In this document: one piece after another, positions 47,792 through 56,517 of the stretch | How the letters are laid out: each line of letters begins with the position of its first letter | Numbering within the stretch: position 1 is the stretch's first letter | Assembly (NCBI GenBank): GCA_024304985.1 | Contig: JAMWZC010000006.1 | Location: forward strand, 62,001 to 126,000 | Reading direction: 5' to 3' | DNA: 64,000 nt | DNA from: Paracoccaceae bacterium | GTDB taxonomy: Bacteria > Pseudomonadota > Alphaproteobacteria > Rhodobacterales > Rhodobacteraceae | Program-made: the position numbers and the translations under genes | Notes under the pieces: generated by a model | What the model saw: the letters and a program-made list of their open reading frames with translations, nothing else | Told to the model about the DNA's origin: nothing | Databases searched by the model: none

Positions 47792-48690
47792 TGCGGCTGG
47801 GTTTCATCGGTCTGGGCAATCTGGGCGGTCATCTGGCCGCCAGCCTGCTGCGCGCAGGGTTCCCCGTCACGGTCCACGACCGCGACCGTAGTTTGGGCGA
47901 CCGGCTTCTGGCGATGGGGGCCACATGGGCGGACAGCGCCGCCGACGTGGCCGCCGCGTCGGATACCGTTCTGACCTGCCTGCCATCCCCCGCCGTGTCC
48001 GAGGCGGTGCTGCACCAGATGCTGCCCGCCATGAAACCGGGCAACACATGGGTCGAGATGTCCACGCTGGGCCGCGACGACATCCTGCGACTGGCGGCCA
48101 TCGCCGGGGCGCATGGTGTGCGGATGCTGGAATCCCCCGTCACCGGCGGCGTCCATCTGGCCGCGCGGGGCGAGATCACCGTGCTGGCCGGTGGCGACAA
48201 GGACGTGTTCGAGGCGCATCGCACGGCGCTGGAGGCGATGGGCAACCGCATCTTCCACATCGGCCCCTTGGGATCGGCGGCGGTCATCAAGGTCATCACC
48301 AATATGCTGGCCTTCATCCATCTGGTCGCCGATGGCGAGGCCTTGATGCTGGCCAAACGTGCAGGGCTGGACCTCAAGACCGCGTGGGAGGCGATCTCCG
48401 CCTCCTCCGGCACCTCCTTCGTGCATGAAACCGAAGGCCAACTGATCCTGAACGGCAGCTACGACATCGCCTTCAGCATGGATCTGGCGCTGAAAGATCT
48501 GGGCTTCGCCATGGGCTTTGGTCAGGAATTCGGCGTCCCGCTGGATCTGGCGGGGCAGGTGCAGCAAACTTTCGTCAAGGGCCGCGCCGCCTACGGCGGT
48601 CAGGCGCAATCCACGCAGATCGTGAAACTGCTGGAAGATGTGCTGGGCACGGACCTGCGGGCCGAAGGCTTTCCGGCTCGGTTGGAATGA
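47788..48690 (+). CDS. Beta-hydroxyacid dehydrogenase (3-hydroxyisobutyrate dehydrogenase family)
   Basis: A 300-residue NAD(P)-dependent dehydrogenase. The dinucleotide motif is GFIGLGNLGGHLAASLL at 5-21, the family substrate loop is ESPVTGGVHLAARGEI near 115-130, and the catalytic lysine is in VIKVITNMLAF near 171. Last gene of the operon; its start overlaps the mttB-like stop. It probably oxidises a hydroxyl or reduces a semialdehyde formed after demethylation. Substrate unresolved. Confidence 0.88.
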   Translation: MMRLGFIGLGNLGGHLAASLLRAGFPVTVHDRDRSLGDRLLAMGATWADSAADVAAASDTVLTCLPSPAVSEAVLHQMLPAMKPGNTWVEMSTLGRDDILRLAAIAGAHGVRMLESPVTGGVHLAARGEITVLAGGDKDVFEAHRTALEAMGNRIFHIGPLGSAAVIKVITNMLAFIHLVADGEALMLAKRAGLDLKTAWEAISASSGTSFVHETEGQLILNGSYDIAFSMDLALKDLGFAMGFGQEFGVPLDLAGQVQQTFVKGRAAYGGQAQSTQIVKLLEDVLGTDLRAEGFPARLE

Positions 48691-48710
48691 GTATTTTTGG
48701 CAAGATGAAA
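48689..48710 (+). repeat. Dispersed intergenic element, GATGAAG subtype, fused to a stop codon
   Basis: The copy reads GAGTATTTTTGGCAAGATGA followed by AA, and its first two bases are the last two of the TGA stop of the dehydrogenase gene. This is the closest copy to the family consensus. Confidence 0.75.
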
Positions 48711-48746
48711 GGCAGGACGCGCAAGCCTTAGCCTGTGATCCAAAAC

Positions 48747-48785
48747 CCTGTCGCGCAGAACCGGATGGAGGTTCTGCGCGACAGG
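48747..48785. terminator. Strong bidirectional terminator hairpin
   Basis: A perfect 16-bp stem CCTGTCGCGCAGAACC / GGTTCTGCGCGACAGG with a 7-base loop lies between convergent genes. On the minus strand it is followed by GTTTT. It should stop both the demethylase operon and the minus-strand gene that ends at 48798. Confidence 0.85.
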
Positions 48786-48797
48786 ATCAAGGCGACC

Positions 48798-49784
48798 TTA
48801 GGCCGCCTGCAATTCCAGCCGCACCAGCGTCTGGTTCAGCAGCATATAGGCAATCTCGCCAAAGGTGACCGGCCCTGTGAACGACCCGGTCGCCTTTCCC
48901 TCAAGCTCGCCATACAGGTAGTTGAGGATGCAATTGCAGGAATACTGCCCCTCGCCCCCCACGCCCAATTGCCGCGAAAAGGCGGCGGCATAGTCATCCA
49001 GCGGTTTGGCAAAGCGATATTCCACGCCCTGCATCACAGGCGCGTAGAACGCGACCTCGCCGGACTCGTGATTGACGCTTTGAACCGAGACATTGATCAG
49101 CGCGCCCCCGTAATTGGCGATCAGCGGCAGACGTGTGTCGATGTCATTGTCGCGCAGATAGGCGGCAAGCGACATCTCGCGCCCGTCGATCAGGGCGGTC
49201 TTGGCCGCGAAACCGCTTTGCGGGAAACGGAACGCGGGGGCGGTCGCGTCATTCTGGGCGAAAATATTGACGATATCGACCTGCGGGACCAGCCCCTCGG
49301 ACAGGGACAGATGCATCACGACCGCTTCCTCCCCGTAGGATCTGCCGCTGCGGCCGTCAAAGACCTTGGGTGCGACGCGCCCAATATCGTCAAGATGCAC
49401 GCCCGAGATCCAGCCGACCAGCGGTTGGTTGAAAAAGCCGGCGTAGCTGGGACCATCCACGGCAAAGACGGAATGGGCCCTGGAAAAGGCGGGGATCAGG
49501 ATGATGGACAACCCGCCCGTCGCATAGCCCTGTGCGATCTGCGGCAATTCATCTGCCCCCAGAACGCGGATCTGCGCCACCGTCGCCTCGGGCAAGGTGG
49601 TGCAATACAGCTTGTCGCGGATCACCGCCCCGCCCGTTTCCGTGACGAAATAGACCGAGGTGCCGCCGATCCAGTTGCCGCGCGGCAGTTGCGCCAGAAG
49701 CGCCTCATCGCCCGCGATGGTCATCACGGCACCCGTGGCAATACGCGCCGCCGCAGCGTCGAGTGAAAGAAGTTCGTTTTTCAT
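48798..49784 (-). CDS. Conserved protein of unknown function (possibly DUF6976)
   Basis: A 328-residue soluble protein. Visible features are a beta-rich start with NWIGGTSVYFVTETGG and a C-terminal Cys-x-Cys (283/285) in CNCILNYLYGELEG, a pattern reminiscent of the C-terminal part of FIST-type sensor proteins. I think it belongs to a small unknown family (possibly DUF6976), but I am not sure. It is co-oriented with the small gene at 49802-50008, 17 bases upstream. The start at 49784 has no strong binding site. Confidence 0.65.
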   Translation of the reverse strand: MKNELLSLDAAAARIATGAVMTIAGDEALLAQLPRGNWIGGTSVYFVTETGGAVIRDKLYCTTLPEATVAQIRVLGADELPQIAQGYATGGLSIILIPAFSRAHSVFAVDGPSYAGFFNQPLVGWISGVHLDDIGRVAPKVFDGRSGRSYGEEAVVMHLSLSEGLVPQVDIVNIFAQNDATAPAFRFPQSGFAAKTALIDGREMSLAAYLRDNDIDTRLPLIANYGGALINVSVQSVNHESGEVAFYAPVMQGVEYRFAKPLDDYAAAFSRQLGVGGEGQYSCNCILNYLYGELEGKATGSFTGPVTFGEIAYMLLNQTLVRLELQAA

Positions 49785-49801
49785 GAGAGTGTCCGTCCGG
49801 T

Positions 49802-50008
49802 TCAGATATGGGCGAGATCGTCGGCGGCGTAGCGATTGACGCGCACGAACTCCATCAATTCGGTGACCTTGGCATCGATCAGGGTCGGGTTGTTGCGGAC
49901 CTCGATCCGAAGGCGGCCAAGAAGGATGCGTGTCGCCAGTGAGGCGCTGGAAATGTTGTCCTCTGACTGGATGAGTGTTTTCAGCTTGCTGGGGTTTGGA
50001 AGTGCCAT
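49802..50008 (-). CDS. Small protein of unknown function, 68 residues
   Basis: A 68-residue, mainly helical protein (LRIEVRNNPTLIDAKVTELM, FVRVNRYAADDLAHI). No signal peptide or membrane segment. It ends 17 bases before the start of the larger unknown gene on the same strand, so the two probably form a unit. The family is not recognised. Codon use and position support it, but the ribosome binding site is weak. Confidence 0.55.
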   Translation of the reverse strand: MALPNPSKLKTLIQSEDNISSASLATRILLGRLRIEVRNNPTLIDAKVTELMEFVRVNRYAADDLAHI

Positions 50009-50147
50009 AAGGGGTGATGACTTTCTTTTGGGTTTCGTTTCGCGCGTGACCCAACAGAATGAACGGCCTTGCAGCGGTCCCGTTTAACGGATGGTCGATT
50101 ATGTCGCAGCCCGTCGGGATATGCGGGCGGCCATGACACCAAAGCAA

Positions 50148-50179
50148 AAGCCTGCCGTGTCGCTGGACACGGCAGGCTT
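50148..50179 (-). terminator. Terminator downstream of pheT
   Basis: A perfect 14-bp stem AAGCCTGCCGTGTC / GACACGGCAGGCTT with a GCTG loop. On the minus strand it is followed by TTTTGCTTT, so it should end the pheS-pheT transcript, about 40 bases past the pheT stop. Confidence 0.85.
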
Positions 50180-50217
50180 CGATGGTCTTTTGACAGGAAC
50201 GCGGTTTCCCGTTTCCC

Positions 50218-52629
50218 TCAGCCGCGCAGCGCGCCCCCGGTGGCCTTGGTCACCTTTTCGATGATCTTTGCCCCCACGGCCTCGATCTCGGCTTCCTTCA
50301 GGGTCTTTTCCGTCGGCTGAAGCCGCACGGTGATGGCCACGGATTTCTTGCCCGCCCCCATCTGCGCCTCGGCCTTGGGTCCGGTGAACTCGTCAAAGAC
50401 GCGGACCTGATCGACCAGCGCCTTGTCGGCCCCAAGCGCGGCATTGACGATGGTCAGCGCCTCGACGTGGCTCTCCACGACAAAGGCGAAGTCACGCTCC
50501 ACCGCCTGCAGGTCACGCATCACCAAGGCGGGGCGCGTCGCACCCGTCTTGCGCGGCGCGGGGATGGCCGCGGGCCAGAGGGTAAAGGCCACGGCGGGCC
50601 CTTTCACATCCATCGCAGCCAGCACGCGTGGGTGCACTTCGCCGAACACCGCCAGCGGGTTCTTGGGGCCAAGGCTGATCACCCCATGACGACCCGGATG
50701 CCACCACGCCGCGCCATTGCGCAGGATCTGCACCCGCTCGGGCGCGCCAAGCGCGGCCAGAACCGCCTCGGCATCGGCCTTGGCGTCGAACACATCCACC
50801 GCCCGTGCGCTGCCATGCGGATCACGCGGGCCGGTGCGCCCGACCAGCAACCCGGCCACCTGCACCACCTGCTCGCCCGGTTCACCGCCGGTGAAGGCAT
50901 GGCCCACCTCGAACAGCGCCAGATCCGCGAACCCGCGCGCCTGATTGCGCGCCGCCGCCTGCAACAATCCGGCCAGCAGATCGGGGCGCATATGGGACAT
51001 TTCGGCGCTGATCGGATTGGCCAGCATCGTCGCATCCGTGCCACCACCGAACAGCGCGGCCGCCGCCTGATCAATGAAGCTGTAGCTGACGCATTCGTTA
51101 TAGCCCAAGGCGGCAACGGTCCGCCGCGCGATCTGCTCGCGCCGCTGGCCCAGCGACAGGATCGGCTTGGGCACACCCACATCCGCGCGCGGCAGGGGTC
51201 GACCGACCAGCTTGGTCAGCGACGCGATCCGCGCCACTTCCTCGACCAGATCAGCCTCGCCCAGCACATCGGGACGCCAGCTTGGCACCTGCGCCATATT
51301 GCCTTCCAGCTTGAAGCCCAGCTTCGTCAGGGTCTGGCGCTGCTCGCTTTCGGGAATGTCCATACCCACCAGAGACTGCACCCGCGCGGGGTCCAGCTTG
51401 TAGGCGCGGGTGACATCGGGCACCTTGCCCGCCACCACAACCTCGGACGCCTCGCCGCCGCACAGATCAAGGATCATCTGCGTCGCCAGATCGACCGCTT
51501 CCATGTTGAAGGCCGGATCAATCCCCCGTTCATTGCGGTACCGCGCATCCGAGTTGATCTTGAGCGCGCGCCCCGTCATCGCGATCTGCACGCGGTCCCA
51601 GACGGCGGCTTCAAGGAACACATTCACCGTGTCATGGGTGCAGCCCGTCGCCAGACCGCCCATGATCCCCGCAATGCTTTCCACGCCATGATCGTCCGAG
51701 ATCACGACCTGACCCGCATCGAAACGATAGGTCTTGTCGTCCAGACCGACCAGAGTCTCGCCGCCTGTCGTGCGGTGGATACGCAGGTTGCCTTTCACCT
51801 TGTCCGCATCGAACACATGCAGGGGACGGTTGCGGTCGAAGGTGAAGAAGTTGGTCACATCCACGAGGGCCGAGATCGGGCGCAACCCGATGGCGCGCAG
51901 CCGCGTCTGCAACCAGTCCGGGCTGGGTCCGTTCTTGACGCCACGGATCAGACGGCCCGTAAAGACCTCGCAGCCACCGACGCGCGTATCGTCATCAATG
52001 CTCACACCGATGGGGCAGGGGAAGCTGCCCCGGATCTCTGCCTCTTTCGCGGGCTTCAACGTGCCAAGGCCCCGCGCCGCCAGATCGCGCGCAACCCCGC
52101 GCACGCCCAAGGCATCGGGCCGGTTCGGCGTTATCGCAATCTCGATCACCGGATCGACCTTGGCCGGATCGTTCTTCGCCAGCCAGTCGATGAAGCGCTC
52201 ACCCACCTCGCCGCTGGGCAGTTCGATGATCCCGTCATGCTCTTCGGACAGTTCCATCTCACGCTCGGAACACATCATCCCGAAACTCTCGATCCCGCGG
52301 ATCTTGCCCACGCCGATGGTGGTGTCGATGCCGGGCACATAGGTCCCCGGCTTGGCCACCACAACGGTGATCCCTTCCCGCGCATTGGGCGCCCCGCAGA
52401 TGATCTGCGTCTCGCCTTCATCCGTCAGCACCTTGCACACGCGCAGCTTGTCGGCATCGGGATGCTTTTCCGCATGCACCACCTTGCCGATGGTGAAATC
52501 AGCCAGACGCGCGGCAGGGTTCTCGACGCCTTCGACCTCAAGCCCCAGATCGGTCAGCGCATAGGTGATCTCATCCACCGAAGCGGTGGTGTCGAGATGT
52601 TCCTTCAGCCAGGAGAGGGTGAATTTCAT
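50218..52629 (-). CDS. pheT: Phenylalanine-tRNA ligase subunit beta
   Basis: An 803-residue subunit that, with PheS, forms the (alpha-beta)2 enzyme charging tRNA-Phe. The N-terminal EMAP/tRNA-binding domain spans about 40-150 (IGKVVHAEKHPDADKLRVCKV). B3/B4 editing (about 210-390) and B5 follow, and the C-terminus ends with an FDX-ACB anticodon-binding domain (about 705-800). Length is normal. The gap to pheS is 75 bases. Confidence 0.97.
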   Translation of the reverse strand: MKFTLSWLKEHLDTTASVDEITYALTDLGLEVEGVENPAARLADFTIGKVVHAEKHPDADKLRVCKVLTDEGETQIICGAPNAREGITVVVAKPGTYVPGIDTTIGVGKIRGIESFGMMCSEREMELSEEHDGIIELPSGEVGERFIDWLAKNDPAKVDPVIEIAITPNRPDALGVRGVARDLAARGLGTLKPAKEAEIRGSFPCPIGVSIDDDTRVGGCEVFTGRLIRGVKNGPSPDWLQTRLRAIGLRPISALVDVTNFFTFDRNRPLHVFDADKVKGNLRIHRTTGGETLVGLDDKTYRFDAGQVVISDDHGVESIAGIMGGLATGCTHDTVNVFLEAAVWDRVQIAMTGRALKINSDARYRNERGIDPAFNMEAVDLATQMILDLCGGEASEVVVAGKVPDVTRAYKLDPARVQSLVGMDIPESEQRQTLTKLGFKLEGNMAQVPSWRPDVLGEADLVEEVARIASLTKLVGRPLPRADVGVPKPILSLGQRREQIARRTVAALGYNECVSYSFIDQAAAALFGGGTDATMLANPISAEMSHMRPDLLAGLLQAAARNQARGFADLALFEVGHAFTGGEPGEQVVQVAGLLVGRTGPRDPHGSARAVDVFDAKADAEAVLAALGAPERVQILRNGAAWWHPGRHGVISLGPKNPLAVFGEVHPRVLAAMDVKGPAVAFTLWPAAIPAPRKTGATRPALVMRDLQAVERDFAFVVESHVEALTIVNAALGADKALVDQVRVFDEFTGPKAEAQMGAGKKSVAITVRLQPTEKTLKEAEIEAVGAKIIEKVTKATGGALRG

Positions 52630-52704
52630 GATACTGTCCCGTCTCGTTTGGTGGGATATGCCCCACCCATGTCCTTGATCCGCCGGGGTTTTCCCGCGGG
52701 TTGG

Positions 52705-53778
52705 TTATCGCGAAAGGCCGCCATGCAGCGTAGGCTGATCCAAGGATGCAAAGCCGTAATGCCGCAGCCAGCGCAGGTCTGAATCGAAGAAGGCCCGCAG
52801 ATCGGGGATGCCGTATTTCAGCATCGCGATCCGGTCGATCCCCATGCCAAAGGCGAAACCCTGCCACTCATTGGGATCAATCCCGCCCGCCTGCAAGACC
52901 TTGGGGTGCACCATGCCCGAGCCCAGAATCTCCAGCCAGTCATCGCCTTCGCCCACTTTCAGCGTGCCACCCTCCCACGAGCAGCGGATATCCACTTCCG
53001 CCGACGGCTCGGTGAAGGGGAAATGCGAGGCGCGGAAGCGCAGCTCGACATTGTCCACCTCGAAAAACGCCTTCACGAATTCCTCAAGGCACCATTTCAG
53101 GTTGGCCATGGAAATATCGCGGTCAATCGCCAGCCCCTCGACCTGATGGAACATCGGCGTATGGGTCTGGTCGTAATCGGCGCGATACACACCGCCGGGG
53201 CAGATGATGCGGATGGGCGCGCCATGCGCCTCCATCGACCGGATCTGCACCGGGCTGGTATGGGTCCGCAGCACATGGGGCGGGCGCGGATCATCCGCGG
53301 CGCGGTGCATGTAGAACGTGTCCATCTCGGCCCGCGCCGGGTGATGCGAGGGGATGTTCAGCGCGTCGAAATTATACCAGTCCGTGTCGATGCGCGGGCC
53401 TTCCGCGACCGAGAATCCCATATCCGCAAAGATCGCCGCCACTTCCTCGGACACCTGGCTGATCGGATGGATCGTCCCGGCCCGGCGCCCACGCCCCGGC
53501 AGGGTCACGTCCAGCCACTCGGCCCGCAACCGCTCATCCAGCGCGGCATCGCCCAGGGCGGCCTTCTTCGCGGCCAAGGCACTCGTGATCTCATCCTTCA
53601 GCGCATTCAGCGCGGGACCGGCCACCTGCCGCTCCTCCGGGCTCATCTGGCCCAGTTCGCGCATCTTCAGGCTCAACTCGCCCTTCTTGCCCAACGCGGC
53701 AAGGCGCACATCCTCGATGCTGGCCTCATCCCCGGCGCTTGCGATCAGATCAAGATATTTGCGTTTCAGATCGTCCAT
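52705..53778 (-). CDS. pheS: Phenylalanine-tRNA ligase subunit alpha
   Basis: A 357-residue class II synthetase subunit. Motif 2 region ([16 protein letters not shown]), [12 protein letters not shown] and motif 3 ([18 protein letters not shown]) are all present; the N-terminal coiled coil spans about 1-85. The start at 53778 follows AAGGGA; the frame is open upstream to 53880, but that stretch has no good start. It is 120 bases downstream of rplT, with a hairpin in between. Confidence 0.97.
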   Translation of the reverse strand: MDDLKRKYLDLIASAGDEASIEDVRLAALGKKGELSLKMRELGQMSPEERQVAGPALNALKDEITSALAAKKAALGDAALDERLRAEWLDVTLPGRGRRAGTIHPISQVSEEVAAIFADMGFSVAEGPRIDTDWYNFDALNIPSHHPARAEMDTFYMHRAADDPRPPHVLRTHTSPVQIRSMEAHGAPIRIICPGGVYRADYDQTHTPMFHQVEGLAIDRDISMANLKWCLEEFVKAFFEVDNVELRFRASHFPFTEPSAEVDIRCSWEGGTLKVGEGDDWLEILGSGMVHPKVLQAGGIDPNEWQGFAFGMGIDRIAMLKYGIPDLRAFFDSDLRWLRHYGFASLDQPTLHGGLSR

Positions 53779-53835
53779 CACATGGCGTCCCTTGCTGTTG
53801 TGACCCACCCCGAAAGGCATGGCCCGTTCATGCAA

Positions 53836-53868
53836 GAAGCCGCAAGACCCTGACAGGTCCGCGGCTTC
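53836..53868 (-). terminator. Hairpin between rplT and pheS
   Basis: A stem GAAGCCGC / GCGGCTTC encloses an inner GACC / GGTC stem. It lies 31 bases past the rplT stop on the same strand. The following sequence is only moderately T-rich, so it may act as a partial terminator or leader attenuator that sets pheST expression relative to the ribosomal genes. Confidence 0.55.
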
Positions 53869-53898
53869 CTTATTCTGCAACTCCGAAGACGGAGTGGC

Positions 53899-54261
53899 TT
53901 ACGCGAGCGCGGCCTTCGCCTGTGTGACGATGGCCCCAAATGCTTCGGGCTCATGCACGGCCAGATCGGCCAGAACCTTGCGGTCCACTTCGATCCCGGC
54001 CAGCGCCAGACCGTTGATGAAACGCGAATAGGTCATGGTTTCATCAAAGGCACGCACACCGGCGTTGATCCGCTGGATCCACAGCGCGCGGAAATTCCGC
54101 TTGCGGTTATGCCGGTCGCGGGTTGCGTACTGGTTGGCTTTATCCACGGCCTGTGCGGCAACGCGGAAGGTATTCTTGCGACGACCATAATAGCCTTTGG
54201 CGGCTTTGATGATCTTCTTGTGACGGGCGTGGGTGACTACACCGCTTTTGACGCGAGACAT
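53899..54261 (-). CDS. rplT: 50S ribosomal protein L20
   Basis: A 120-residue basic protein with the L20 signature: [50 protein letters not shown] and [17 protein letters not shown]20 binds 23S rRNA early in assembly. A clear AAGGAG precedes the start. It lies 12 bases downstream of rpmI. Confidence 0.98.
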   Translation of the reverse strand: MSRVKSGVVTHARHKKIIKAAKGYYGRRKNTFRVAAQAVDKANQYATRDRHNRKRNFRALWIQRINAGVRAFDETMTYSRFINGLALAGIEVDRKVLADLAVHEPEAFGAIVTQAKAALA

Positions 54262-54273
54262 ATCAGCTTCTCC

Positions 54274-54474
54274 TTAACGATCGTACGGCATCATCGACTT
54301 GATGATCTTCTCATCAGGGGCCGACATGACTGTGGTGCCGCGGGCGTTGCGGATGAACTTCTTGTGACGCTTGATCATGCCATGGCGCTTGCCGGCCTGC
54401 GCGGTCAGGATGCGTCCTGTCGCCGTCACCTTGAACCGCTTCTTGCAGCTCGACTTGGTCTTCATCTTGGGCAT
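54274..54474 (-). CDS. rpmI: 50S ribosomal protein L35
   Basis: A 66-residue protein beginning [20 protein letters not shown] and containing [20 protein letters not shown], diagnostic for L35. An in-frame ATG at 54525 would add 17 residues not found in the family and is rejected. GGAGACGGA precedes the ATG. It heads the rpmI-rplT unit. infC is not adjacent, as is common in alphaproteobacteria. Confidence 0.97.
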   Translation of the reverse strand: MPKMKTKSSCKKRFKVTATGRILTAQAGKRHGMIKRHKKFIRNARGTTVMSAPDEKIIKSMMPYDR

Positions 54475-54552
54475 TTCCGTCTCCTTGACTTTGGGTCGGT
54501 TCACGCGCGACTCGGCATGCCACATTGGCCGGTCCCGCAGGTAAGAGCGCGC

Positions 54553-54581
54553 GATATACGAAGGATCGGCCCCACTGGCAA
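54553..54581 (-). promoter_or_regulatory. rpmI-rplT promoter
   Basis: On the minus strand TTGCCA and TATATC are separated by exactly 17 bases. The start point would be near 54546, giving a leader of about 70 bases before rpmI. The rest of the 184-base gap (54475-54658) shows no gene. Confidence 0.6.
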
Positions 54582-54658
54582 GCCCAAAGCGGCCCGGATG
54601 TCCGTGACTTTGCCGGGTTTTCGCAGAAATACCGCGGACGCGGGGGGCTGCCGCGTTT

Positions 54659-54880
54659 TCACAGCACGTCGGCGATCACCTTGATGAAGGCGCGTGGCAC
54701 ATCCTCGATCCGGTAGCCGCCGGGATTCTGCGTCAGCGCAAACAGCACCAGACCACCACCCAGCACAAGCGTCACCATGGCGGTGCGCGGTGTCCGCCCG
54801 TCCGAAAAGGCGCTGATGATGGCGGGGGCCGTAAAGATCAAAATCATCAGGCCGATGACCAATGCCAGATCGGTATTCAT
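54659..54880 (-). CDS. Small membrane protein of unknown function
   Basis: A 73-residue protein with two hydrophobic segments ([21 protein letters not shown] and [17 protein letters not shown]) separated by the short loop SDGRTPRT. The ATG at 54880 follows CGGAGGCCCGGAG. Small proteins like this occur next to pyk in Rhodobacterales; no function is known to me. The longer frame upstream of the ATG runs into pyk. Confidence 0.7.
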   Translation of the reverse strand: MNTDLALVIGLMILIFTAPAIISAFSDGRTPRTAMVTLVLGGGLVLFALTQNPGGYRIEDVPRAFIKVIADVL

Positions 54881-54930
54881 CTCCGGGCCTCCGCCTGCAC
54901 AGGATCGCGCCACGCTCGCGTAGGTGCAGA

Positions 54931-56376
54931 TTACTCCGGATCGGTGGCGAAGATCAAACGTTCCTCGCAGGGGGCGACACGCAGGATGTTGGTCGTTCCC
55001 GCCTTGTTGAAGGGCACACCCGCGATGACCAGAATCTGATCCGTCTCGGTCGCATAACCCTGCGCACGGGCGGCGCGGGCGGCATTGACGACCGCCATCT
55101 TGAACCGGTCCAGCGCCCCGGTCATCACGCAATTGACGCCCCATGTCAGCGCCAGACGCCGCGCCGTGCCGCGCAGGCTTGTCATGGCGATGATCGGCAC
55201 GCGGGGCCTTTCGCGGGCGGTCAGCAGCGCGGTCGTGCCCGACTGGGTATAGCAGCAGATCACCTTGATATCCGTGGTCTCGGCAATCTCGCGCGCGGCG
55301 GCGACGATCCCGTCGGCCACCGTGGTGCGCGTCGCTCTCCGGCTGGCCTCGATGATCTCGCGATAGGTGGGGTCGCTCTCCACTTCCACCGCGACATTGT
55401 TCATCGTGCTGACGGCTTCGACTGGGTAATGGCCCGCCGCCGACTCCGCGCTCAGCATGATCGCATCCGCCCCCTCATAGATGGCGGTGGCCACGTCCGA
55501 CACCTCGGCCCGCGTGGGCATCGGGCTCTCGATCATCGATTCCAGCATCTGCGTCGCCACGATCACGGGTTTCGCCACGGCCCGGCAACGCCGCACCAGA
55601 CGCTTCTGGATCGGCGGCACGTTCTGCACCGGCAGCTCCACCCCCAGATCACCGCGCGCGACCATGATCCCGTCGCTGACCGCCAGAATATCGTCAAAGC
55701 ATTTCACCGCCGCCGGCTTCTCGATCTTGGACAGGATCGCCGCGCGCCCCGCAGCCAGCTCCCGCGCCTCGATCACATCCTCGGGGCGCTGCACAAAGGA
55801 CAGCGCCAGCCAGTCCACGCCCAGCGCGCAGGCGAATTCCAGATCCTTGCGATCCTTGTCTGACAGGGCCGCCAGCGGCAGCACCACATCCGGCACATTC
55901 ACCCCCTTGCGGTTCGAGATGGTGCCCCCCACCGCCACCGTGCAATCCGCGAAATCCGGCCCGCAGCGGTCCACCGTCAGGCGGATCTTGCCATCATTCA
56001 CCAGAAGATTGGCACCCGGCTCCAGCGCCGCGAAAATCTCGGAATGTGGCAGGCAAACGCGGGTCGCATCCCCCTCGGCCGGGTCCAGATCCAGACGGAA
56101 CCCAGCCCCCTCGACCAATTCCTCTTCACCCTTGGCAAAGCTGCCGACCCGCAGCTTCGGCCCCTGAAGATCGGCCAGAATGGCGATCGGGCTGTCCAGA
56201 TCCTGTTCGATCTGCCGGATGATGGCATGGCGCGCGCGGATGTCGTCATGGGTGCCATGGCTCATGTTCAGGCGGAACACATCCGCCCCCGCCTCGTGCA
56301 AAGCGCGGATCATCGCGTAATCATTGGACGCAGGCCCAAGCGTTGCCACGATTTTCACATTCCGGTGCCGTCTCAT
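54931..56376 (-). CDS. pyk: Pyruvate kinase
   Basis: A 481-residue glycolytic enzyme converting phosphoenolpyruvate and ADP to pyruvate and ATP. It shows the N-terminal KIVATLGPAS, the substrate loop VFRLNMSHGTHDD, ILADLQGPKLRVG, the active-site lysine region ILSKIEKPAAV, MVARGDLGVELP and ATQMLESMI. GAGGATGACAGC precedes the ATG. Length is typical. Confidence 0.97.
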   Translation of the reverse strand: MRRHRNVKIVATLGPASNDYAMIRALHEAGADVFRLNMSHGTHDDIRARHAIIRQIEQDLDSPIAILADLQGPKLRVGSFAKGEEELVEGAGFRLDLDPAEGDATRVCLPHSEIFAALEPGANLLVNDGKIRLTVDRCGPDFADCTVAVGGTISNRKGVNVPDVVLPLAALSDKDRKDLEFACALGVDWLALSFVQRPEDVIEARELAAGRAAILSKIEKPAAVKCFDDILAVSDGIMVARGDLGVELPVQNVPPIQKRLVRRCRAVAKPVIVATQMLESMIESPMPTRAEVSDVATAIYEGADAIMLSAESAAGHYPVEAVSTMNNVAVEVESDPTYREIIEASRRATRTTVADGIVAAAREIAETTDIKVICCYTQSGTTALLTARERPRVPIIAMTSLRGTARRLALTWGVNCVMTGALDRFKMAVVNAARAARAQGYATETDQILVIAGVPFNKAGTTNILRVAPCEERLIFATDPE

Positions 56377-56517
56377 GCTGTCATCCTCTGGTCTGCAACC
56401 TTGAATCTCATGTTATCGCTAACAATCGCTGAATCCCGACCGCTGTGCAATTCCATTCCGCCCTGTTCTGTCCTAGGTCTTCGCCAAAGGAAATGACAGC
56501 CCCATGACGCAGGTGAC

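Noticed and set aside
50009-50147. N-terminal extension or small gene upstream of the 68-residue protein
   Set aside because: The frame is open but has low-complexity composition, no binding site, and overlaps the likely promoter region and the pheT terminator.
50467-52782. Plus-strand open frame of 771 codons opposite pheT
   Set aside because: It mirrors pheT codons and has no family features.
54525-54716. Small plus-strand gene opposite the rpmI leader
   Set aside because: It covers the rpmI promoter and the end of the small membrane protein gene, and has no ribosome binding site or family match.
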